A stretch of 64,000 nt of DNA from Candidatus Obscuribacterales bacterium (lineage in GTDB: Bacteria > Cyanobacteriota > Vampirovibrionia > Obscuribacterales > Obscuribacteraceae). This document shows, in pieces, positions 18,533 through 28,590 of the stretch. The notes beneath the pieces are model-generated. The model was not told the origin of the DNA. It did no database searches and worked only from the letters and a program-made list of their open reading frames with translations. The first letter of the stretch is position 1. Every line of letters begins with the position of its first letter. A program made the position numbers and the translations under genes. The DNA lies in NCBI GenBank assembly GCA_021732085.1, contig JAKFVQ010000003.1, positions 62,001 through 126,000 on the forward strand, read 5' to 3'.

Positions 18533-18584
18533 CTAAAAGCCTCCAGGTAGATCACAAGAAATTATAGACTCCTGAAATTCTTGA

Positions 18585-20135
<1,551 letters not shown>

Positions 20136-20317
20136 ACTCTGTCGTTTCATTGCAATTTGAAGTTTAATCGGCGGCCCAAACCGGCTGCTTTTTTCTTGCA
20201 TCTGGTTTCGTTTTGAAATTGGATGAACATTAATATGCATTCGGATCTGGAACCGGATGAGGCTAATCTCTGTCAAATGCAAAGAACATCTAGTTGGAAA
20301 AGATCAGGAGATGAACT

Positions 20318-21373
20318 ATGGGCGATGTGGAAAAAATTGTTGACCTTGTAGCTGAATCAGTTGACGCAGAAACAGATTTAATTGCCAGAGGGCTAAAAGA
20401 CCTGACAAATACGGTTGCTGCTCAAACCAAAGATTTGGCAGACAAGTTGAGCCCCGAAAGTCTCAAAGAAAGTGCAAAGAACCTCGTAAATAAACTGAGC
20501 CCCGATAATATCGGTGAGACGGCTAAGCAGTTGAGCGAGAAGTTGGATCCCGAAAAGCTTTCTGCTGATGCCAAGAAATTGGTCGAGCAATTGTCGCCGG
20601 ACAATATGAAAGAGCAAGCTTCCAAAATAGTAGATGCAATGACTCCCGCTGGGCAACAAGAACGAAACGAAGAACTTGTGGCTATCGTTGCTCCTAAGAA
20701 AGAAGCTGCAAAACGGTCGGGCAGAAAATCGAGCAGTGGTAAATCAAAAGCTGCTTCGGCTAAGACCGGAGCGAAGGGACGAAGTGCTAAAGCTAAAGGT
20801 GCCGGCGCCAGTAAAAGGAGTTCAGCACCGAGCAGTAAATCATCGAAGTCGTCGAAAGGAGGCAGCTCGACAAGCCGCAAATCGACTGCCACTAAAAAGG
20901 CCACAGCTAGTGCAAAATCCAGCGGCGCCAAGTCAGCAAAAAGTTCAAGCGGACGAAGCGGTGGCAAATCAGCCAATACTGGCGCAAGCGGACGTAAGAG
21001 TTCGACTTCCGGTGGCACCAAGAAAACGAGCAGTGCTGCTAAGAAATCTACCAGCAGCGCTGCTAAGAAAGCTACCAGCAGCCGGGCAAAGGGAGCTAGC
21101 AGCTCTAAGGCTAAAGGAGCTTCAAGCACCAAGAAATCCGCCGCTGGTTCAAAGACAGTTAGCAAAAAGAGATCTGAAGCTGGGAAGAAGGCTGCTACAA
21201 CTAGGAAGGTAAATACAGCAGTGAAGACTGTCAAAAGCTCGGCAGCCAAAGCAGGGCGCAGTGCAAAATCAGCAGCAAAGAAGACCAGTACTGCTGCAAG
21301 AAAAACCGTGAATAAAGCAGCCAAAAAGGTAGCCAAAGCTAGTTCTGGTCGCGGAAGAAAGAAATCCGCCTAG
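20318..21373 (+). CDS. Histone-H1-like basic protein with N-terminal amphipathic repeats
   Basis: This is 351 residues with AGGAG 7 bases before ATG 20318. It has two parts. Residues about 25-110 repeat a 21-22-residue unit LSPExLKExAKxLVxK four to five times, forming amphipathic helices. Residues about 130-351 are almost entirely Lys, Ala, Ser, Gly, Thr and Arg with many KKA/AKK and SSKA motifs, like eukaryotic histone H1 tails, bacterial HctB/Hc2 and AlgP. The basic tail very likely binds DNA or another polyanion. There is no signal peptide. A role in nucleoid compaction or polyphosphate binding is inferred, not shown. The repetitive sequence gives long artefactual frames on the other strand. 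Confidence 0.75.
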   Translation: MGDVEKIVDLVAESVDAETDLIARGLKDLTNTVAAQTKDLADKLSPESLKESAKNLVNKLSPDNIGETAKQLSEKLDPEKLSADAKKLVEQLSPDNMKEQASKIVDAMTPAGQQERNEELVAIVAPKKEAAKRSGRKSSSGKSKAASAKTGAKGRSAKAKGAGASKRSSAPSSKSSKSSKGGSSTSRKSTATKKATASAKSSGAKSAKSSSGRSGGKSANTGASGRKSSTSGGTKKTSSAAKKSTSSAAKKATSSRAKGASSSKAKGASSTKKSAAGSKTVSKKRSEAGKKAATTRKVNTAVKTVKSSAAKAGRSAKSAAKKTSTAARKTVNKAAKKVAKASSGRGRKKSA

Positions 21374-21395
21374 GACTGACAAATTGAACTGCTAA

Positions 21396-21425
21396 GGTCC
21401 ATCTCCCATAGAGGGATGGACCTTT
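21396..21425 (+). terminator. Terminator after the histone-like gene
   Basis: GGTCCATC pairs with GATGGACC, with an inner CCC/GGG, followed by TTTGG. It starts 22 bases after the stop codon. Confidence 0.6.
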
Positions 21426-21472
21426 GGTTAGATCCCCCTGTGTTTGGGAATTATTGTCACAATGGGGGGATC

Positions 21473-21820
21473 ATGATGGCTCTATTACCGAACGATAAAA
21501 ACTTCGACCGCCGCTGGATGCATGAATCGACGACGGAAGTAAACATTACAAATATCAGAAGCCTTCAGGCCGTGAAGGATTACGCATATACCTATTTCGA
21601 TCAATTGGATCGAGACGGCAATGGGTTTATTGAGTTGCACGAATTGGAAGATGCGTTGGAAAATGATGCGCTCGGAAATCGAGAAAAGTCATTCGTACTT
21701 TTTCTTCTAAACAACCTTCAACAGATTGAAGAAATGGTTCATGAGGAAGGCGCTCCGTCCAACGGAGTTTCGCGTCAGGATCTTGAGAGCTATTTTCGGC
21801 TGCTAGCAGATATTATTTAG
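21473..21820 (+). CDS. Small EF-hand protein
   Basis: This is 115 residues from ATG 21473, which follows a GGGGGGA ribosome-binding site. One canonical calcium-binding EF-hand is present: DRDGNGFIELHE gives Asp, Asp, Asn, backbone, Ile and Glu at loop positions 1, 3, 5, 7, 8 and 12, and is preceded by the helix VKDYAYTYFDQL. A second helix-loop-helix (QDLESYFRLL) lacks a calcium loop. There is no signal peptide or membrane segment, so it is probably a cytoplasmic calcium sensor or buffer. The partner is unknown. It converges with, and overlaps by 4 bases, the next gene on the minus strand. Confidence 0.8.
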   Translation: MMALLPNDKNFDRRWMHESTTEVNITNIRSLQAVKDYAYTYFDQLDRDGNGFIELHELEDALENDALGNREKSFVLFLLNNLQQIEEMVHEEGAPSNGVSRQDLESYFRLLADII

Positions 21821-22326
21821 CAACCTTCAACGATAAAAGTATGATGATCGCCATTGATGTTTAGAAGGTCGAGAATGGCTTTCTTCTGTCGTTCTGTATC
21901 CACAGCTGGCGCCTTATCATTTTTGCACTCCACCAGGCTTAATTGAGCTGCACTACTGGGGCTTATGCTGCCGTTGCGGTTTAGTGGGCGGAGGAATTTT
22001 CTTTCCTGCCCTTGTTTCTGAGATAGTGTTTTCAGATTGGATAAGGCATTTGATGGGTCTTTCTTCCAATTGGGATCCATAAAGTAGCCTTGCTGATTTG
22101 CTTCAGGCCCGTGCTTCTGACGGCAATTTGTCTTGCTCTGGTTTGCTGCGTGCTCTGTGGTGTATAGCGGCCGCTTCCCCGCCTTACCTAATGGCATAAG
22201 ATTTGCGGCCGCCTCAGCACTAGCTCTCTCGTCCTGGGGAAATAGTTTTGAAAATGCTTCGAACATGGGGGCAATGTCCTCTCGTTTCCTAAGAACAAGT
22301 ACGTAAATGGACGACAAAAAGTTCAA
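21817..22326 (-). CDS. Hypothetical protein
   Basis: This is 169 residues in an open frame from ATG 22326; ATG 22266 (MFEAFSKLFPQDE) is an alternative that drops a hydrophobic stretch. It is polar, with many Asn, Gln, Lys and Pro, and no recognised domain. The 3' end overlaps the EF-hand gene tail-to-tail by 4 bases. A NotI-like GCGGCCGC occurs twice within the gene. Coding status is likely but not certain. Confidence 0.45.
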   Translation of the reverse strand: MNFLSSIYVLVLRKREDIAPMFEAFSKLFPQDERASAEAAANLMPLGKAGKRPLYTTEHAANQSKTNCRQKHGPEANQQGYFMDPNWKKDPSNALSNLKTLSQKQGQERKFLRPLNRNGSISPSSAAQLSLVECKNDKAPAVDTERQKKAILDLLNINGDHHTFIVEGC

Positions 22327-22475
22327 ATTTCAAGACGTGGCCGCTTACAATTCGTAATTAAGACCGATAATTCAGTGCCGGCCAGCTTTTGGGTTTGTCC
22401 GAGCCAAGTTGTGGCGAGCCGGACGGATTACCGCCATAATGAGATGAGTGCCGACTATGGTGGAAGATTCAAGCC

Positions 22476-23339
22476 ATGGAAAAAAACTTCAAAAAAGAGC
22501 TGAGTCTGGCTATTACCCTCATTGCGTTGCCTCTACATAATTCGCTGGCTCAGCCCGTCGCTGCGAAAGAGCCGCACAATGATTGCATTAAAATCGATAG
22601 TTCAAATGGTTCACCGAAGCTAATTTTTGAACCCAATTTTAGTTCCTCTGCCTCGCTGTTTCTTCAGGCAAAAGATTCGAAATCTCCGGGTTCTTTAGAG
22701 CCCATTTTTGATAATTCCGATTTTTCCGATGTGGTACTACCCATAGTGCCATCAAACAGGGCTCATGAACCGAATTCACCAACGCTCAAAGGCGCGGTGC
22801 AGAAATCCGGAAAACGTGCCGATCGCCACAAGCTCAATGCTATGGAGAGTAAAATGGCCAGCCCCAGTACGTCATCCCTTGACGGACAGATCTCAGCGGA
22901 TGCTTCTGAGGAAGAGATTAGTATCGAGTGGGATCGTTGGCGAAATAAAGTAAGCAAATCCATTTGGTCCAAATTCTGCAATTATCTCCAGGGCGGGGAC
23001 ACGATTATGATCGGAAACCTGTATTGGAAATATGGCACTAATCCGGCCCTCAATTTTCCAGACAATACTCGGGCAACCTACTCCGTTACTGTGGACAGTG
23101 ACATGAATGTAGTCGAGGCCAAGATCACAAGCTCTTCCGGTATCGCCAAGTTTGATGACATAGTCAGGAGAAGTGCTGAGTCCGTGAACAAAAAGAAGTT
23201 TTTGAAATTTCCTGCTGGAAGCAAACGAAAACAAATCTCGATATCTCTGCAATTGTTTACTACCAAGCATGGCGGCTTCAAAAATATTGAATTTCACGAC
23301 GTTGAACGTTACACCGCATCAGCACACGATGCCCCATAG
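22476..23339 (+). CDS. Exported protein with TonB-like C-terminal domain
   Basis: This is 287 residues. The N-terminus has a short basic start and a hydrophobic segment (LSLAITLIALPLHNSLAQ) that fits a signal peptide or anchor. Residues about 40-150 are polar and probably disordered. Residues about 155-275 resemble the TonB C-terminal domain: WRNKVSKSIWSKF, then ATYSVTVDSDMNVVEAKITSSSG, then FDDIVRRSAESV and a final beta strand. TonB uses this fold to contact outer-membrane receptors. ExbB/ExbD genes are not adjacent, so classical energy transduction is not supported. A second protein with the same domain lies at 56580-59525. Confidence 0.6.
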   Translation: MEKNFKKELSLAITLIALPLHNSLAQPVAAKEPHNDCIKIDSSNGSPKLIFEPNFSSSASLFLQAKDSKSPGSLEPIFDNSDFSDVVLPIVPSNRAHEPNSPTLKGAVQKSGKRADRHKLNAMESKMASPSTSSLDGQISADASEEEISIEWDRWRNKVSKSIWSKFCNYLQGGDTIMIGNLYWKYGTNPALNFPDNTRATYSVTVDSDMNVVEAKITSSSGIAKFDDIVRRSAESVNKKKFLKFPAGSKRKQISISLQLFTTKHGGFKNIEFHDVERYTASAHDAP

Positions 23340-23444
23340 TCAAGCTCATCCCGCTTAAGTTTTATCGCAAGAAGTAGCAGCTTGCGCACAGATTCCGATT
23401 GTTGATGCGACAATTTTGAGCATTCTGGTCTGAGCGGGGGCAAA

Positions 23445-25043
23445 ATGGCATACAACGACTTGCGGGCTTTTCTGAAAGCGCTTGAAGACGCCGGTGAGTT
23501 GATGAAGATCGACGTGCCTGTTTCTTGCGAACTGGAAATAGCTGCAATCACTGACCGTGTCAGCAAGTCCAAGGAGGGTGCCAACAAGGCGCTTCTCTTC
23601 ACCAACGTGACCGGCTACCAGATGCCTGTCCTGATTAATGCTTTCGGTTCGATGAAACGGATGTGCATGGCGCTTGAGACTGACACCCTGGACGACGTTG
23701 CCGATCGTATCCGCCATCTGATCAAACCCAAAGTCCCCGAGACGCTTGTGGACAAGCTATCCATGGTGCCCACGCTGCTAGAGGTCGGCAGCTTCCCGCC
23801 CAAGCTGACGCAGCAGGCGGCGCCGTGCCAGGAGGTCATAATCCGCAAGCCCAGCGAGGCGATGTTGGACAAGCTGCCCATCATTAGATGTTGGCCCGAG
23901 GATCCTGCCCCCTTCATCACTTTGCCGGTGGTCGTCACGCGTGACCCGCGCACAGGCATTCGCAACCTGGGCGTGTACCGGCTTCAGAAGTACGACAACT
24001 GCACAACGGGCATGCACTGGCACAAGCATCACGACGGAGCGCGTAACTTCGAGGAGATTCGGCGCCTGGAAATTCTGGGGTCAGACAGCAGCGACCTTGA
24101 ACAGTCCGAGCCACCCAACTATGGCACCTTCCTGGACAAGGCTCCAACCGAGAAGCCCGGCAAGCGTCTTGAAGTAGCTATCGCCCTCGGCTGTGACCCC
24201 ACGATCACATACGCTGCCACTGCACCGCTTCCGCCTGAAATTGACGAATATGTGTTTGCCGGATTTTTGCGCAAGAGTCCTGTGCGCTTGGTGAAGTGCG
24301 TGTCGGTGGATCTGGAGGTGCCGGCTACCGCCGAGATCGTCATCGAAGGCTACGTGGATCAGTCAGAGCTCCGCGTCGAGGGGCCTTTCGGCGACCACAC
24401 AGGCTTCTATAGTCCTGCCGGCATGTTCCCGGTCTACCACATCACCGCCATCACCCACCGCAAGGACCCTATTTACCAGACCACGATTGTCGGGAAGCCC
24501 CCTCAAGAGGACTGCTATCTGGGCAAGGCGACCGAGCGCATCTTCCTGCCAATGCTCCAGACCCTGGTCTCAGAGATTGTGGATATGAACCTTCCCTGGG
24601 AGGGCGTCTTCCACAATTGCGCCATAATCGCCATAGACAAACGCTACCCCGGGCATGCCAAAAAGGTGATGAGCGCAATATGGGGACTTGGTCAAATCAT
24701 GTTCACCAAGTTCGTCATTGTCGTCGACAAGCACGTAAACGTGCATGATATGTCAGAAGTAGCGCTTCACGTGTTTGGAAATGTCGACCCTCGTCGAGAC
24801 ATGATGTTCGCCGATGGTCCTCTCGATATCCTGGATCATTCCGCACCAATGTTCGGCTACGGGTCAAAAGTCGGTATCGATGCAACCGCCAAATGGAAGT
24901 CTGAAGGGCACAGCAGAGGCTGGCCTCGAGAAATTGTAATGACAGATGAAGTAGAGGAAATGGTCACCCGGCGCTGGTCTGAATACGGTTTTGCTGCACA
25001 TGCTCTACAGGCACATAAACTCGCAGCCCAACAGCGACGGTAA
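23445..25043 (+). CDS. UbiD-family decarboxylase
   Basis: This is 532 residues from ATG 23445. Full-length UbiD features are present: N-terminal DLRAFLKALEDAGELMKID, the central ITLPVVVTRDPRTGIRNLGVYR segment near the cofactor site, and the hallmark SELRVEGPFGDHTGFYS with the catalytic Glu-Arg-Glu region. The C-terminal oligomerisation domain follows (HAKKVMSAIWGLGQIMFTKFVIVVD). UbiD enzymes use prenylated FMN made by UbiX to decarboxylate aromatic or unsaturated acids, for example in ubiquinone or menaquinone synthesis. The substrate here is unknown, and no ubiX or other quinone gene is adjacent. The middle of the gene (about 23700-24560) is visibly richer in GC than its ends and its neighbours. 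Confidence 0.9.
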   Translation: MAYNDLRAFLKALEDAGELMKIDVPVSCELEIAAITDRVSKSKEGANKALLFTNVTGYQMPVLINAFGSMKRMCMALETDTLDDVADRIRHLIKPKVPETLVDKLSMVPTLLEVGSFPPKLTQQAAPCQEVIIRKPSEAMLDKLPIIRCWPEDPAPFITLPVVVTRDPRTGIRNLGVYRLQKYDNCTTGMHWHKHHDGARNFEEIRRLEILGSDSSDLEQSEPPNYGTFLDKAPTEKPGKRLEVAIALGCDPTITYAATAPLPPEIDEYVFAGFLRKSPVRLVKCVSVDLEVPATAEIVIEGYVDQSELRVEGPFGDHTGFYSPAGMFPVYHITAITHRKDPIYQTTIVGKPPQEDCYLGKATERIFLPMLQTLVSEIVDMNLPWEGVFHNCAIIAIDKRYPGHAKKVMSAIWGLGQIMFTKFVIVVDKHVNVHDMSEVALHVFGNVDPRRDMMFADGPLDILDHSAPMFGYGSKVGIDATAKWKSEGHSRGWPREIVMTDEVEEMVTRRWSEYGFAAHALQAHKLAAQQRR

Positions 25044-25047
25044 CTTC

Positions 25048-25074
25048 GGGGTTTTCCATAGAAAATGCCCCTTG
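25048..25074 (+). terminator. Candidate terminator after the UbiD gene
   Basis: GGGGTTTTC pairs with GAAAA-tg-CCCC around a CATA loop, starting 5 bases after the stop codon. AAAACCCC at 25084-25091 could pair with the same left arm instead. There is only a weak T-run after it. Confidence 0.45.
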
Positions 25075-25241
25075 ATAATGTGTAAAACCCCTCAATTTCC
25101 AGGATGCCAAGAGATATCTTTTAATGTTAGCGCGTTGAAACTTCGCTCAAAATCGGGAATATCACTGGTACAGCAGAATGCTTGAACCGACGAGATTCAT
25201 ACGTTCGGCTGCTTAAGTTCCCTCTGAAGACTATAACCAAT

Positions 25242-26444
25242 ATGACGAGCATGAAACGTTCTGGGGCATGCCTGCTTGCCCTCGTGTCTTTATTTTGCCT
25301 TGTTTACCAACCGGCTCAAGGCTATAAGCTTCATCCGAAAGAAATCTATCACCGTGCGTGGGAACTTGTCCGCGACACTTATTACGAGCCAAGCTTCAAT
25401 GGACAGAATTGGTCCGCTTGGGAGCATAAGTTCGACAACGATATCAAAACCGTGGCTGATGCTCACAAAGATATCAAAGTCATGCTCGAAAGCCTGAAGG
25501 ATCCTTACACACGCTTTCTCGATCCGCAATCTTTTAGAGACGAGAACGATGCAATCAACGCCAAGATCGTTGGCATCGGCATCAACCTGGTACAAAAAGG
25601 CGATCGCCTCGTCGTAACCAAAACCATCGACAACAGCCCAGCGCAAAATGCCGGACTCAAGCAGCACGATGAAATCATCACCATCGATGGACATAACGCT
25701 ATCGGATTTACTCCCGAGCAAGCTGCAGAAAAGATCCGCGGCAAAGCCGGCACCTCAGTTCAAATCGCTGTCAAACGTGGCGACAGCCAAAAAGCTTTCG
25801 ACATCACACGAGCAGAGATCATCCTCCACGCTGTGACCTACAAAGTGATGGAACCGAACATCGGCTACATCCAACTCCAAACATTCATCTCTAATGATGC
25901 AGCTCGCGAGTTCAAGACAGCCCTTGAAAAATTGTCCAGAACCGATGGATTAATCGTTGACCTTCGCGATAATCCGGGCGGATTGCTCTCCAATTCACTG
26001 GAAATCGCAGACATGCTCCTCGACAGCGGCGTCATCGTCAGCACAGTCGGCCGCAACGGCAGAGCCGTAGACACAGCATCCGGCAACCCGGTTACGCATC
26101 AACCAATCGCAGTTCTCGTTGATGATGAAAGTGCAAGCGCAAGCGAAATTCTCGCCGGTGCACTCAAAGATAACCAAAGAGCAGTTCTCATCGGCACACA
26201 CACCTACGGAAAAGGTTTGGTCCAAGAAATCAATCACCTTCCCGGCGGCGCTGCAGTACACATCACAGTCTCCCGCTACCTCACACCAAGCGGACAAGAC
26301 ATCAACAAAGTTGGAGTTCAGCCAGACATCCTGGTTAGCGACAAGGATCAACAAGACAACGTTGCTCTTTCCTACCTCAAAGAAAAAATCGCCTCACTCA
26401 AACAACCGACACGGGCAAGCCGCATTTCTTTGAACAACCAATAA
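25242..26444 (+). CDS. Carboxyl-terminal processing protease, S41 family with PDZ domain
   Basis: This is 400 residues from ATG 25242; the frame is open to TTG 25182. The signal peptide is SGACLLALVSLFCLVYQPAQG. A helical N-terminal domain follows, then a PDZ domain (GIGINLVQKGDRLVVTKTIDNSPAQNAGL and on), then the S41 catalytic core. The nucleophile is in DDESASASEILAGAL and the general-base Lys in THTYGKGLVQEI; the substrate-binding GLIVDLRDNPGGLL is intact. CtpA-type proteases trim protein C-termini in the periplasm. A paralogue of similar layout lies at 40422-41807. A strong terminator follows. Confidence 0.92.
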   Translation: MTSMKRSGACLLALVSLFCLVYQPAQGYKLHPKEIYHRAWELVRDTYYEPSFNGQNWSAWEHKFDNDIKTVADAHKDIKVMLESLKDPYTRFLDPQSFRDENDAINAKIVGIGINLVQKGDRLVVTKTIDNSPAQNAGLKQHDEIITIDGHNAIGFTPEQAAEKIRGKAGTSVQIAVKRGDSQKAFDITRAEIILHAVTYKVMEPNIGYIQLQTFISNDAAREFKTALEKLSRTDGLIVDLRDNPGGLLSNSLEIADMLLDSGVIVSTVGRNGRAVDTASGNPVTHQPIAVLVDDESASASEILAGALKDNQRAVLIGTHTYGKGLVQEINHLPGGAAVHITVSRYLTPSGQDINKVGVQPDILVSDKDQQDNVALSYLKEKIASLKQPTRASRISLNNQ

Positions 26445-26517
26445 GTTCTGCATAAACCTTCCCTCCCACTGAAAAGTGATGGCAGGTTTCCCAAATCCCG
26501 CAAACTGATATGTGATT

Positions 26518-26555
26518 ACAGCCCCGTCCATTAAAAAGGCGGGGCTGTAAATTTT
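26518..26555 (+). terminator. Rho-independent terminator after ctpA-like gene
   Basis: A 9-bp perfect stem (ACAGCCCCG with CGGGGCTGT) with an A-rich loop is followed by AAATTTTGG, 74 bases after the stop codon. Confidence 0.8.
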
Positions 26556-26605
26556 GGTCTGCTTGGTTATTATGCTCAGGTTGGGGCTTGATATCAGGAG
26601 TGGGA

Positions 26606-27973
26606 GTGGTCAAGAGAAGGCTCGGTTGGGCTCTTGTAATCTTGTTAATTGCCACGTCTCCTGCGGCTTTTGCGCAAGGAGCCGAAGATCCGCTCGAGCA
26701 ATGCCGCCATAAAATTCTGATCAATCCGGATGACCCAGAACCGTATTACAACCGGGCTCTCTGGCATGCGCGTTTGCGTGATGATCAAAAAGCTATAGAA
26801 GACTATAACAAGTGCATATCCCTCGATCCAAAGATGGCAAGTGCATATGCGAATCGGGCTAATATTTTCTATCGCCAGGGAAAAATCGACTTAGCTTTGA
26901 AAGATTTCAATAAAGCTATAGCCCTATCTCCTGACAAGGCGAGTTACTACTACAATCGTGCTTGTGCTTACAGAAGTAATTCCGATTTTGCCAACGCACT
27001 TTCCGACTTCAATAAAGCCTGCCAGTTAGAGCAATCAAACGAACTCATGTTCGAAGCTCGCGCCGATCTTTATCTGCGTCGCGGCGAGAATACCAAAGCA
27101 ATTGATGACTATGCAAGGGCGATTGCGATTAACGGAAAGCGAGCTGAACTCTACAATAAGCGCGGATCAGCCTACTTCGAGTTGAAGAAATTCGATCTGG
27201 CAGTCGCTGATTTCGACGAGGCGATCAAGCTTGAACCGAGTGCTGCGATCAGCTATTACAACCGGGGCAGCGCCCAGTATAAGCTGAAGAATAGCAAGGC
27301 AAGTTTAGCTGACTTTTCGCGATCGATTCAGATGGATTCGCACAAATGTGAGCCATATGCAAGTCGCGCAAAAGTCTATTACGAGCAAGGCGAATACAAG
27401 AAGGCGTTGAATGATTTCGACCACGCGTTGAAGATCGACTCGCAGCGAGGAGATCTATATCACGCTCGAGGCTGTACAAATCTGGCACTCGGCAACAATC
27501 AGCAAGCTGCCGACGATAGCACTAAAGCCATCCAGTTGAAAGCCAACATAAATGCTGCACGCTGGAACCGAGCTGCGGCACTTATTGCGCTGAAGAACTA
27601 CAAAGAAGCTTTAGTCGACATGAATGACGTTGTGAAAGCTGAGCCAAACAATGCGATGGCTTACAACAATCGAGCCGACGTTTATAACAAAATGGGCAAA
27701 TCTGATCTGGCTATCGCTGATTGCAACCAGGCACTCAAGCTCGATCCCGCCTGCACAGTTGCATACGCCACAAGAGCCGAAGCCTACGATGGCATCAAAC
27801 AATTCGAGCAAGCAGTTAAGGACTTCAGCAAGTTCATCCAATCTAACCCGAGCTTTGCGCAAGCGTATGTCTCGCGCAGCAAAGTGCATGAAAAAATGGG
27901 GCGTTGGGATCTCTCGGCTAAGGATCGTCAACATGCCGATCAATTGGGCTACAAGGACTCTTTCGTGAAATAG
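26606..27973 (+). CDS. Exported protein of about twelve TPR repeats
   Basis: This is 455 residues from GTG 26606, with AGGAG 5 bases upstream; an in-frame TTG at 26588 is less likely. The signal peptide is LGWALVILLIATSPAAFA. About twelve 34-residue TPRs then fill the protein to the end, each with the pattern AYxNRAxxYxxxGxxDLAxxDFxxAIxLxP. The tandem array should form a superhelix that binds proteins or peptides in the periplasm or at the cell surface. The Asn-Arg-Ala/Gly in each repeat is typical of the Sel1/TPR_2-type arrays common in this kind of genome. No partner can be named. Confidence 0.85.
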   Translation: MVKRRLGWALVILLIATSPAAFAQGAEDPLEQCRHKILINPDDPEPYYNRALWHARLRDDQKAIEDYNKCISLDPKMASAYANRANIFYRQGKIDLALKDFNKAIALSPDKASYYYNRACAYRSNSDFANALSDFNKACQLEQSNELMFEARADLYLRRGENTKAIDDYARAIAINGKRAELYNKRGSAYFELKKFDLAVADFDEAIKLEPSAAISYYNRGSAQYKLKNSKASLADFSRSIQMDSHKCEPYASRAKVYYEQGEYKKALNDFDHALKIDSQRGDLYHARGCTNLALGNNQQAADDSTKAIQLKANINAARWNRAAALIALKNYKEALVDMNDVVKAEPNNAMAYNNRADVYNKMGKSDLAIADCNQALKLDPACTVAYATRAEAYDGIKQFEQAVKDFSKFIQSNPSFAQAYVSRSKVHEKMGRWDLSAKDRQHADQLGYKDSFVK

Positions 27974-28035
27974 CTTTCCCTTGGGCAATGCGTTACTGCC
28001 CGGAGTGTTTGATCTTTCAATTTCCTGGAGGAATA

Positions 28036-28590
28036 ATGACCCGTAAATCATTGCTGGCGGCTACTTTTTCATCTCTGCTTTGCTCTTTGTTTTTTGGATC
28101 TGCGATCTATGCGGAGGAAGATGTGCAAGCGCCTTCAATCACCGATGCCGATAGAGAGCAATTTAGGCAATTCGCGCAGATGAAAGCATTTCATGCTCAG
28201 ATGCGCGCGAATATGCGTACTGTGCAAATTGCCGTAGAGTCTTATGCAACGGATTCGCCGATGGTTTATCCGAAAAGCGTCAAGGATGCCAGTCCATATC
28301 TGCCGGGTGGATCAAACAAGATCGGCGGTAAGCCCGGACTCTTTCCGACGAACCCGGTCACAGGCGTGGCAAACGAGATTCCGTTTACAGCCCCCATTAA
28401 CAGTTCTGCTCAGATCGCTAAGATGATCAAGTTGCCACCGCAATATACAACTGGCAAGGCCGGGCAAATTGGCTATAGCGTGTTCAATAACAATAAGTCC
28501 TACGTGATAGTTGGTACCGACATGAACGGCAACGCTATTCCGGAAAAAGATGGGACCTATATGATCCTGAGCAACGAGACTCTTAAATAA
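28036..28590 (+). CDS. Exported pilin-like (type II secretion GspG-like) protein without a prepilin leader
   Basis: This is 184 residues from ATG 28036, preceded by TGGAGGAATA. The N-terminus is an ordinary Sec signal peptide (SLLAATFSSLLCSLFFGSAIYA) rather than the short Gly-Phe-Thr-Leu-Ile-Glu leader of type IV pilins. The mature region nevertheless resembles the globular part of pseudopilins. HAQMRANMRTVQIAVESYATDSP is like the start of the GspG alpha-1 C-terminal half. It is followed by KPGLFPTNPVTG and GQIGYSVFNNNKSYVIVGTDMNGNAI. It is therefore probably soluble in the periplasm. The function is unknown. The 3' end overlaps the convergent kinase gene by 8 bases. Confidence 0.65.
   Translation: MTRKSLLAATFSSLLCSLFFGSAIYAEEDVQAPSITDADREQFRQFAQMKAFHAQMRANMRTVQIAVESYATDSPMVYPKSVKDASPYLPGGSNKIGGKPGLFPTNPVTGVANEIPFTAPINSSAQIAKMIKLPPQYTTGKAGQIGYSVFNNNKSYVIVGTDMNGNAIPEKDGTYMILSNETLK

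Noticed and set aside
20422-21336. 304-codon minus-strand ORF opposite the histone-like gene
   Set aside because: It is the shadow of a repetitive Lys/Ala/Ser-coding sequence and reads as low-complexity Leu/Ala/Phe; the plus-strand gene has a good start and Shine-Dalgarno site.
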